Shown here piece after piece: positions 1 to 4,375 of a DNA stretch of 6,747 bases (positions within the stretch are counted from its first letter, which is position 1; each line of letters opens with the position of its first letter). A model generated the notes under the pieces. The model ran no database searches and was not told where the DNA came from. It saw nothing but the letters and a program-made list of their open reading frames with translations. The translations under genes were made by a program, and so were the position numbers. The DNA is taken from positions 1 to 6,747 of the forward strand of contig JAUWJG010000046.1 of NCBI GenBank assembly GCA_030607815.1, given 5' to 3'. The stretch comes from Candidatus Bathyarchaeota archaeon (GTDB lineage Archaea > Thermoproteota > Bathyarchaeia > RBG-16-48-13 > GCA-020355125).

Positions 1-641
1 GCCGTAGGACTGTTTTATATGTTGATTTTCTTGAGTCTATTGTTTTGATTGCGGGGAAGCATGATTTAGATCCGAAGAAGCTGATTGAAGTTTTTGTTGA
101 GGCGTGGCGGAGTGAGCCTGCTCAACTTGGGGATCTTTTAGTTACTTGTAGGGAGGTTAAGAAGGATTCTGCTACGTTTCTTATAACTAAGGGTGATAAG
201 GTGGTTGCTCAGTTTCCGATTAATTTGCAGATTTTGAAGAATCCTGAGTATGTGAAGAATCAGATTCAACATTTTCCTCCTTCACATTATGAAAAGAAGA
301 GGCTTGAGGGTAAACCGAAGAAGATTTCTCAGTTAAGTTATGGGATGAGGAGGATTGATCTCACTGCGAAGGTTGTTGAGGTTCCGGCTGCTATTCAGGT
401 TCATACGCGTTTTGGGACTATGGCTTCTGTTTCGAATATTAAGATTAGTGATGAGACCGGGTCGGTGAGGCTTAGTTTGTGGAATAATCAGATTGATAAA
501 GTTCATGTTGGGGATGTGGTTTCGGTTAAGAACTGTTACATTTTTCGGTATCGGGGGGAGCCTCAGTTGAGGCTTGGTAGGAAGGGGGTTTTAACTGTTG
601 TTGAGTCTGGGGATGTTTCTTCCGAGGCGGTTAAGGTTTAG
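1..641 (+). CDS. OB-fold single-stranded nucleic-acid-binding protein (SSB/RPA-like), 5' truncated by window edge
   Basis: The reading frame is open from the first complete codon (position 3) to the TAG at 639-641, giving 212 visible residues, so the true start probably lies outside the window; a TTG at 45 is only an internal candidate. The last ~95 residues (visible 108-201) form an OB fold closely resembling crenarchaeal SSB/RPA: an ISQLSYGM lead-in, a VHTRFGT strand, DETGSVRLSLWNNQID at about 150-165, then a VGDVVSVKN turn and a QLRLGRKG strand. Family knowledge places such proteins in ssDNA or RNA binding during replication and repair. The ~105 residues before the OB fold are mostly helical with a short beta part (about visible 50-75) and I do not recognise them as a named domain. 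No zinc-finger cysteines are visible. Codon use is strongly G/T-skewed, unlike the A-rich genes to the right. The OB fold is confident; the exact cellular role is not. Confidence 0.85.
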   Translation, partial: RRTVLYVDFLESIVLIAGKHDLDPKKLIEVFVEAWRSEPAQLGDLLVTCREVKKDSATFLITKGDKVVAQFPINLQILKNPEYVKNQIQHFPPSHYEKKRLEGKPKKISQLSYGMRRIDLTAKVVEVPAAIQVHTRFGTMASVSNIKISDETGSVRLSLWNNQIDKVHVGDVVSVKNCYIFRYRGEPQLRLGRKGVLTVVESGDVSSEAVKV

Positions 642-666
642 GCTTGTTTATCATTTTTTATGCGGG

Positions 667-690
667 GTTGTTTGCGGCTGCCGCATCAAC
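667..690 (+). terminator. GC-rich hairpin just downstream of the OB-fold gene
   Basis: GTTG-tt-TGCGG-ctg-CCGCA-t-CAAC forms a 4+5 bp stem with a small internal loop, 26 nt after the stop codon. An alternative outer pairing joins GGTTGT (666-671) with ACAACC (699-704). It is the most GC-rich spot in the surrounding A+T-rich DNA. No T-run follows, so a classical terminator is uncertain; it may instead be a 3'-end processing or stability element. Confidence 0.4.
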
Positions 691-942
691 ACTACTACAC
701 AACCTTTATGAGGTATTCTGAGCACATCTGGTATAATTTCTTAGATGAGGACGTCTGCGATTATTCTAATTGAATCTTAATTTAATTATCTCAGCAGGGT
801 ATATTTAGAACAGAAAACGTCAATATGTAATTGTGAACGGGCTTTAAACTTCAGAATAACCCGTTTTAGTAAGAAAAAAACTATAAGTTTAATTTGAAGT
901 TGTTTATTTTCACTTACACACATCATTTTTTGCGACTTGATG

Positions 943-950
943 TATAATAA
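943..950 (+). promoter_or_regulatory. candidate TATA box of the 55-aa zinc-ribbon gene
   Basis: TATAATAA lies about 25 bp before the ATG at 972, which would give an almost leaderless transcript. A competing box, TATAAGTT at 882-889 behind an A-rich BRE-like stretch, would give a leader of about 60 nt. The sequence alone does not decide; the GTGA at 962-965 favours a leadered mRNA. Confidence 0.3.
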
Positions 951-971
951 ACAGAAAAGAAGTGAAGAAAA

Positions 972-1139
972 ATGGGTTATAGAAACTATGACCGGCCAAG
1001 AACAATGCATAAGGCAACTTGTGCAGATTGTGGAAATGAATGTGAAGTACCATTCAAACCAACAGAAGGAAGGCCAGTCTACTGTAGAGAATGCTATCAA
1101 AAACATAGACCACCGAGAAGAGAATCTAGGAGATATTAG
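972..1139 (+). CDS. Small CxxC-x17-CxxC zinc-ribbon protein (55 aa)
   Basis: This is a short gene from ATG 972 to TAG 1137-1139. Residues 15-46 carry a textbook pattern: Cys17-x2-Cys20, then exactly 17 residues, then Cys38-x2-Cys41, with the diagnostic core HKATCADCG, EVPFKP and RPVYCRECYQKH. This matches the CxxC-x17-CxxC domain family (TIGR04272-type) of archaea and some bacteria, expected to bind one zinc through four cysteines; Cys24 is extra. Both ends are rich in arginine (RNYDRPR at the N-terminus, HRPPRRESRRY at the C-terminus), which suggests contact with nucleic acid, but that is inference. A GTGA Shine-Dalgarno sits six bases before the ATG. Longer open frames on both strands overlap it, but they lack any family pattern. 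The biological role is unknown. It stands alone, with a terminator-like hairpin and T-tracts just downstream. Confidence 0.88.
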   Translation: MGYRNYDRPRTMHKATCADCGNECEVPFKPTEGRPVYCRECYQKHRPPRRESRRY

Positions 1140-1159
1140 AAATAAGTATCAGGTTTCTC

Positions 1160-1211
1160 AGAAATCATTTATATGATTTCTAAATCTTCTAAGTTTTTTT
1201 TATTTTTTTTT
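1160..1211 (+). terminator. Intrinsic terminator: perfect 9-bp hairpin and oligo-T tracts
   Basis: AGAAATCAT (1160-1168) and ATGATTTCT (1173-1181) pair perfectly around a TTAT loop, 20 nt after the zinc-ribbon stop codon. They are followed by T8 (1194-1201) and T9 (1203-1211). Oligo-T tracts are the known core of archaeal intrinsic termination. This should end the 55-aa gene's transcript before the downstream repeat. Confidence 0.7.
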
Positions 1212-1315
1212 ATCAAGTTTTAAGCAATGATACCTTGAACGCTCTCAGTTTATACTTTCTAAGTTAAATATAAACATCGAAAAACCAAATTCTAAGATTA
1301 TAACTTTATAATAGA

Positions 1316-1373
1316 ATATATAGAAGAAAAAAATGGTTTATAAAATATTAATAGTTTAGAAAATATAAAGTTA
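1316..1373 (+). repeat. 58-bp direct repeat, copy 1
   Basis: All 58 bases are identical to 1787-1844 (offset 471). Similarity continues to 1377 with one mismatch. A diverged left flank also matches: ATAAACATCGAAA at 1270-1282 against ATAAAAATCGAAA at 1746-1758, with about 5 nt net indel in between. The unit is therefore about 105 bp. The strand given is arbitrary. Copy 1 is bounded by a 10-bp inverted repeat, TAACTTTATA (1301-1310) and TATAAAGTTA (1364-1373). No coding frame of useful length runs through it. Confidence 0.95.
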
Positions 1374-1377
1374 GAAA

Positions 1378-1415
1378 CTTCATTGACTAATTATTTTCAT
1401 TCGTGAGTAATGAAG
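1378..1415 (+). other. Hairpin abutting repeat copy 1
   Basis: CTTCATT-g-ACT (1378-1388) pairs with AGT-AATGAAG (1406-1415): ten base pairs with one bulged G and a 17-nt loop. It begins immediately after the repeat-like sequence ends and is absent beside copy 2. It may be RNA structure or a binding site; no function is assigned. Confidence 0.45.
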
Positions 1416-1486
1416 ATATAAATGTTGGTCCCAAACCTAGAAGAGGCGTAATAGTTAATTTCGAATGATGTTTTACCTCATTAACC

Positions 1487-1496
1487 TTATTAAATT
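1487..1496 (+). promoter_or_regulatory. possible TATA box of the 54-aa Cys-rich gene
   Basis: TTATTAAATT lies about 37 bp before the ATG at 1529. With the usual 25-27 bp archaeal spacing, transcription would start near 1517, leaving a short leader that just includes the AGGAGA Shine-Dalgarno (1519-1524). In such A+T-rich DNA this is weak evidence. Confidence 0.3.
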
Positions 1497-1528
1497 GATT
1501 CTTGTAGTAATTTCAAATAGGAGATATT

Positions 1529-1693
1529 ATGGTTCGTGAAATATCCAAAAATCAAGAACGACTCTACATATGCGAGGTTTGTGATCTCTCCTATGAGGAT
1601 AGATCTTGGGCAGATAAATGTGAAGAGTATTGTACAAAGTATAGTGCATGTTCTTTAGAAATTACAAAACATGCGATTCAAATTAAATCATAA
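1529..1693 (+). CDS. Small five-cysteine protein (54 aa), putative metal-binding
   Basis: ATG 1529 to TAA 1691-1693. A clear Shine-Dalgarno, AGGAGA at 1519-1524, sits four bases before the start. The product has Cys15-x2-Cys18 in the context LYICEVCDLSY, then Cys31-x3-Cys35 in WADKCEEYC, then Cys41 in ACSLEI, and ends in a short KHAIQIK tail. The layout resembles short archaeal and bacterial proteins with an ICExCGFxY...AxxCExWC...SCxLEI pattern, which I remember as an uncharacterised metal-binding-like family without a dependable name. Four of the five cysteines could bind zinc, and the spare one might be redox-active or bind a metal; this is inference. The usual glycine after the second cysteine of the knuckle is Asp19 here. 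No membrane segment or signal peptide is present. It is monocistronic and stands between the two copies of the 58-bp repeat. Confidence 0.8.
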   Translation: MVREISKNQERLYICEVCDLSYEDRSWADKCEEYCTKYSACSLEITKHAIQIKS

Positions 1694-1717
1694 GAGATAA
1701 ATTTGAGTTATCTTTTG
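1691..1717 (+). terminator. Stem-loop that includes the stop codon of the 54-aa gene
   Basis: TAAGAGATAA (1691-1700) pairs with TTATCTTTTG (1708-1717) around a 7-nt loop. The six inner pairs are Watson-Crick (AGATAA/TTATCT) and the outer four include two G-U pairs. The TAA stop forms the base of the stem. It may serve as a 3'-end or termination signal; a TTTT lies within its 3' arm. Confidence 0.45.
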
Positions 1718-1724
1718 AGAAAAA

Positions 1725-1748
1725 ATCTTATAAATATCTTATAAGATA
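1725..1748. repeat. 11-bp-period direct repeat and overlapping palindromes
   Basis: ATCTTATAA occurs twice, at 1725-1733 and 1736-1744, with an 11-bp period (one helical turn). TATCTTATAAGATA (1735-1748) is a perfect 14-bp palindrome. ATCTTATAA/TTATAAGAT (1725-1733/1739-1747) is also a 9-bp hairpin with a 5-nt loop. It lies immediately before the left flank of repeat copy 2. Confidence 0.6.
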
Positions 1749-1786
1749 AAAATCGAAAGAAAACTAACTTCTAAATTCCTAAGATC

Positions 1787-1844
1787 ATATATAGAAGAAA
1801 AAAATGGTTTATAAAATATTAATAGTTTAGAAAATATAAAGTTA
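1787..1844 (+). repeat. 58-bp direct repeat, copy 2
   Basis: It is identical over 58 bases to 1316-1373 and in the same orientation. The degenerate left flank runs from about 1746. The perfect left-hand TAACTTTATA arm of copy 1 is reduced here to TAACTT (1765-1770), so the inverted-repeat boundary is not conserved. It lies 94 bp after the 54-aa gene's stop and 158 bp before the 3' end of tatD. Confidence 0.95.
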
Positions 1845-2001
1845 AAAATCAAATTTAACAAAGCATCTATAATACTGGATAGGATTTGACCCTGGAAATC
1901 TGGACTGTTGAAACAATTGAAAAATTTAGAAAATGCCTTCAATAAAGATTCAAAAAGTTATAGAATTATTCATGTGCTTTTTGAAAAATAATTTTGGATA
2001 A

Positions 2002-2790
2002 TTAAACTTTAAACTTTAAATCAAAAAAATTAATCGCATTTTCTGTTGTCTGTCTGTCAACGTTTTCTATATTAATTTTCTTTATTTGCGCAATTTTCTC
2101 TGCTACAAGTCTAACTGCAATAGGCTCATTCCTCACTTTATATTTCGGTTTTATTTTTCCATCTTTGTCAATCCCTAGCCACGGTGAATCTGTTTCTAAC
2201 ATCAACTGTTCCAGCGGGCAGTCACGTACAATCTTTTTTACATTTTTGCTTCTAAGTAATAAAGTATTTACAGAAATAAACCACCCATTATCGATGACTC
2301 TTTTCAACAATGAACGTTTTGTAAACATGTGCATTTGCACAGATTTCGTTTTATATTTCTCTAAAATATCAACAACAGTTTCAACAGCATCACGACTATG
2401 AATAACCAAAGGTAATAAAAGTTGATTTGCTAAAGCGATAAATTTGATAAATAATTGCTTCTGTTTCTCCTGCCACTCAGTTTCTTTTATCCAATTATAA
2501 TCCAGACCCGTCTCGCCAATAGCAACAATATTATCTTTATTAGACCGTATCATCTCAAAATATTTTATTAAATCTTTCTCATCGTATTCTTTAACATATT
2601 GAGGATGCACACTTGTAGCTGCAAAAACAAAGCCTCTGTGTTGCCTGACAAGTTGCATGGTTGTGTTAAAATGTTTAAGATTAGAACAAGAAATAATTAT
2701 TGCCTGCAATTGATGTTTACATCGTTCGATTACAATATCCCTATCTTTATTATAATCCGATTGCTCAAGATGACAATGCGTGTCAATCAT
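2002..2790 (-). CDS. tatD: TatD-family metal-dependent hydrolase/DNase
   Basis: 262 residues, the normal length for a single-domain TatD protein (TIM-barrel amidohydrolase fold). Metal ligands can be read in order: His5 and His7 in MIDTHCHLE, Glu93 in IGETGLDY, His131 in VIHSRDA, His154 in QMHMFTKR and Asp201 in LETDSPWLG. The conserved VHP is at 61-63 and the C-terminal RNEP(I)AV segment is at 220-226. Family members are Mg2+/Mn2+-dependent 3'-5' exonucleases or deoxyribonucleases implicated in DNA repair or turnover; in the cytosol here, with no signal peptide. The start is supported by the canonical N-terminal motif and by a GTGAG Shine-Dalgarno (complement of 2797-2801), six bases upstream. 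The usual His-Cys-Phe-Ser-Gly at the fourth histidine is replaced by HMFTK, which I believe is an archaeal variant. The gene follows the CBS gene by 62 bp on the same strand, so the two may be co-transcribed. Confidence 0.93.
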   Translation of the reverse strand: MIDTHCHLEQSDYNKDRDIVIERCKHQLQAIIISCSNLKHFNTTMQLVRQHRGFVFAATSVHPQYVKEYDEKDLIKYFEMIRSNKDNIVAIGETGLDYNWIKETEWQEKQKQLFIKFIALANQLLLPLVIHSRDAVETVVDILEKYKTKSVQMHMFTKRSLLKRVIDNGWFISVNTLLLRSKNVKKIVRDCPLEQLMLETDSPWLGIDKDGKIKPKYKVRNEPIAVRLVAEKIAQIKKINIENVDRQTTENAINFFDLKFKV

Positions 2791-2852
2791 GTTACTCTCA
2801 CTAAGAAAAATGTATTGTTGAATCTTTTTACCGACAAGGAAGCTCTCTAATT

Positions 2853-3239
2853 TTATTTCACTAGAAGCCTAAAGGATCGAATTAGAACACTTTGTGTCAT
2901 CAATCCAATCAGTTTTCCTACAGCATCAATTATGGGGATACGTTGGATTCCAGTTTTACTCATCATGTCAATTATTTCTATTAATTTCGTTGATTCTGTA
3001 CCTGTGATTAAATTATTTTTAGTCATCAAATCCTTAACTTGAAGGTTACCAATATTCGTTCCTGATAAGCTTATGTCTCTCAAAGTTAGCATTCCCATTA
3101 ACATGTTATCCTCTTTAACAACAGGCAATGCGCCGACTCCATATCTTAACATCTTTAATCGTGCTAATGCTATTTTCTCTTCTGGGCCAATTGTGTATAC
3201 CTTCTTTATCATGACATCTCTAATTTTAACTTCATCCAT
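2853..3239 (-). CDS. Two-CBS-domain protein (128 aa)
   Basis: The protein is nothing but a tandem CBS pair (Bateman module). CBS1 spans about residues 5-60 (VKIRDVMIKKVYTI..., ALPVVKEDNMLMGMLTLRDI) and CBS2 about 66-125 (VKDLMTKNNLITG..., RIPIIDAVGKLIGLMTQ). Such stand-alone archaeal modules bind adenine nucleotides, S-adenosylmethionine or related ligands in the cleft between the domains and usually act as sensors, but the ligand cannot be read here. The ATG at 3239 is preceded immediately by an in-frame TGA, so no longer start is possible; the Shine-Dalgarno is weak. No DNA-binding, transporter or enzyme domain is attached. It is divergent from moaA across a 123-bp region and lies upstream of tatD. 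Its partner is unknown; a regulatory link with the molybdenum cofactor operon is only suggested by position. Confidence 0.9.
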   Translation of the reverse strand: MDEVKIRDVMIKKVYTIGPEEKIALARLKMLRYGVGALPVVKEDNMLMGMLTLRDISLSGTNIGNLQVKDLMTKNNLITGTESTKLIEIIDMMSKTGIQRIPIIDAVGKLIGLMTQSVLIRSFRLLVK

Positions 3240-3305
3240 TCAAACATCAAATTCAATAGGGTTCGCAGAAGATTAAAACTTTACTTTCACGTGATTTCAA
3301 ACATA

Positions 3306-3320
3306 ATAAAATTTTATATA
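3306..3320 (+). promoter_or_regulatory. TATA box of the moa operon (possibly bidirectional)
   Basis: TTTATATA at 3313-3320 is a strong archaeal TATA element with an A-rich BRE-like stretch upstream. With usual spacing, transcription would start near 3342-3346, about 20 nt before the moaA ATG at 3363. It overlaps ATAAAATTTTAT (3306-3317), a perfect palindrome that could also recruit TBP in the other direction and serve the divergent CBS gene. Confidence 0.6.
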
Positions 3321-3349
3321 TCGATATCCTTTTCTAAACATATCGATAT
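3318..3349. promoter_or_regulatory. Twin palindromic operator ATATCGATAT x2 at the moaA promoter
   Basis: ATATCGATAT, a perfect 10-bp palindrome, occurs at 3318-3327 and again at 3340-3349. The start-to-start distance is 22 bp, about two helical turns, so both face the same side of the DNA. The first overlaps the end of the TATA box and the second covers the expected transcription start, an arrangement typical of archaeal repressor sites. I noticed no other copy in the window. The regulator is not encoded here in any recognisable form. Confidence 0.6.
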
Positions 3350-3362
3350 TAGGGTTAACAGC

Positions 3363-4319
3363 ATGGAATTTACTAAGGAATCTCCCATCTTAAACACGAT
3401 TTGCGATCCATATGGCAGACGTTTAAATAATATTCGACTTAGCATTACACAGAGATGTGCTTTAAACTGCTTCTTTTGTCACCGTGAGGGTGAGTTCTCA
3501 CCCAGCCAAGAAATGAGTGTTGAAGAGATAGTGCGAATTGCCCGAATAGCTTGCGAGCAAGGTATGCGAAAAGTTAAGATTACAGGTGGAGAACCATTAC
3601 TCCGTTCGGATGTCGTTCAAATAGTTGCTAAAATTGTACCATACGCTCGTGAAGTTTCTATGACAACTAATGGTATACATTTAGCTGAATACGCAGAAGA
3701 TCTTCACAATGCAGGACTGAAACGGGTGAACATTAGTCTACACTCGATTACTCCCCAAATTTATCAAAAAATCTCTGGATGTAATTCACTCTCTAATGTA
3801 AAAGATGGGATTGAAGCAGCAATTAAGCATCACCTTGAACCAGTTAAGATTAATATGGTCGTTCTGAACGGGTTAAACGTTGATGAGATTCATAAAATGA
3901 TCGAGTTTTCAAGAGAATGTGGTTTTATCCTTCAATTAATCGAGTTTCAACCTATTCAAGAAGTATCTAAACAGTATTGGAATCAATATTATTATGATCT
4001 TTCTGAAGTGGAGAAATGGCTTGAAGAGAATGCTGTAAAAATTCATAAACGTTCGATGCATAGTAGAAAACAATATCACCTTGAACAAAATGGGAAACTA
4101 GCTATAGTTGAAGTTGTAAAACCAATACACAACTCAGTTTTCTGCCAGAATTGTACACGAATCAGGGTTACATCAGACGGTAAATTAAAACCATGTCTTT
4201 TAAAGAACGATAACTTGGTGGATCTCCTACCCATTATTCGAGCAGGTGAAGATGATGAAGCGTTGAGAGAAGCATTCAAACTCGCAATTTCATTGAGAGC
4301 ACCTTACTGGAAGGAGTAA
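3363..4319 (+). CDS. moaA: GTP 3',8-cyclase MoaA (radical SAM)
   Basis: The protein is 318 residues from ATG 3363. It catalyses the first step of molybdenum/tungsten cofactor synthesis, rearranging GTP to 3',8-cyclo-7,8-dihydro-GTP using two [4Fe-4S] clusters. The SAM cluster motif is Cys32-x3-Cys36-x2-Cys39 (RCALNCFFCH), followed by ITGGEPLLR at 73-81 for SAM binding and TTNG at 101-104. The C-terminal substrate cluster is Cys261-x2-Cys264-x13-Cys278, with TRIRVTSDGKLKPCL between. The protein ends in LRAPYWKE and has no terminal Gly-Gly, which bacterial and human MoaA need; archaeal homologues commonly end like this as far as I recall. An in-frame GTG at 3291 would lengthen the protein but lies upstream of the TATA box and encodes unconserved residues, so ATG 3363 is chosen. 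It is the first gene of the moaA-moaC-moaB-moeA operon. Confidence 0.93.
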   Translation: MEFTKESPILNTICDPYGRRLNNIRLSITQRCALNCFFCHREGEFSPSQEMSVEEIVRIARIACEQGMRKVKITGGEPLLRSDVVQIVAKIVPYAREVSMTTNGIHLAEYAEDLHNAGLKRVNISLHSITPQIYQKISGCNSLSNVKDGIEAAIKHHLEPVKINMVVLNGLNVDEIHKMIEFSRECGFILQLIEFQPIQEVSKQYWNQYYYDLSEVEKWLEENAVKIHKRSMHSRKQYHLEQNGKLAIVEVVKPIHNSVFCQNCTRIRVTSDGKLKPCLLKNDNLVDLLPIIRAGEDDEALREAFKLAISLRAPYWKE

Positions 4320-4375
4320 AGATCTCACTGTTAACTTTCTCAAGCGATCAAATTCTTAATTAAAATGTGAAAGAT

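Larger units (their letters stand above)
642..971. other. 330-bp intergenic region without a recognisable gene
   Basis: It lies between the OB-fold gene and the 55-aa zinc-ribbon gene. Besides the hairpin at 667-690, it holds a second inverted repeat, AACGGG (836-841) with CCCGTT (860-865), with an 18-nt loop and a TTTT tail on the + strand. It also holds two TATA-like boxes before the next gene (882-889 and 943-950). I found no tRNA, no convincing C/D-box sRNA and no credible ORF. Confidence 0.6.
1140..1528. other. 389-bp A+T-rich intergenic region between two micro-genes
   Basis: Left to right it holds the terminator (1160-1211), three TTCTAAG heptamers (1187, 1257, 1290), the first copy of the 58-bp repeat (1316-1373) with a degenerate left flank from about 1270, a hairpin (1378-1415) and a possible TATA box near 1487-1496. 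I see no protein-coding gene. An sRNA overlapping the repeat cannot be excluded. Confidence 0.6.
1694..2001. other. 308-bp convergent intergenic region
   Basis: It separates the 54-aa gene (+) from tatD (-), whose 3' ends face each other. It holds the 3' arm of the stop-codon hairpin, the palindromes at 1725-1748, repeat copy 2 and, near the right end, T-rich tracts on the - strand (complement of about 1981-1995) suited to ending tatD transcription. An open frame on the - strand across the repeat (1739-1942) looks like random low-complexity, Phe/Ile/Leu-rich sequence and is not called. Confidence 0.6.

Noticed and set aside
715..775. Possible C/D-box guide RNA (CTGA and ATGAGG elements)
   Set aside because: No proper RTGATGA C box and no correctly spaced C'/D' pair.
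786..1106. 106-codon open frame on the - strand
   Set aside because: It lies antisense to the zinc-ribbon gene, has no family pattern and is low in complexity.
937..1176. 79-codon + strand open frame
   Set aside because: It is an out-of-frame shadow of the CxxC-x17-CxxC gene at 972-1139 and runs into its terminator hairpin.
1333..1359. 8-residue micro-ORF (MVYKILIV then TAG) inside the repeat core, reminiscent of a response-regulator start
   Set aside because: Too short, no Shine-Dalgarno, and further stops follow in frame; most likely chance.
1316..1844. CRISPR array
   Set aside because: Only two copies, 471 bp apart, with a gene between them and no cas genes.
1739..1942. 67-codon Phe/Ile/Leu-rich open frame on the - strand
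   Set aside because: It crosses repeat copy 2, and the composition is what A+T-rich DNA gives by chance. There is no Shine-Dalgarno and no membrane-protein logic.
3291..3362. GTG start that would extend MoaA by 24 residues
   Set aside because: The TATA box (3313-3320) and both palindromes lie inside this stretch, the residues are not conserved in the family, and ATG 3363 fits the expected transcription start.
4367..4375. GTG start for MoaC three codons upstream
   Set aside because: No ribosome site precedes it and its GTGA reads as the Shine-Dalgarno of ATG 4376. Three residues make no functional difference, so it remains possible.
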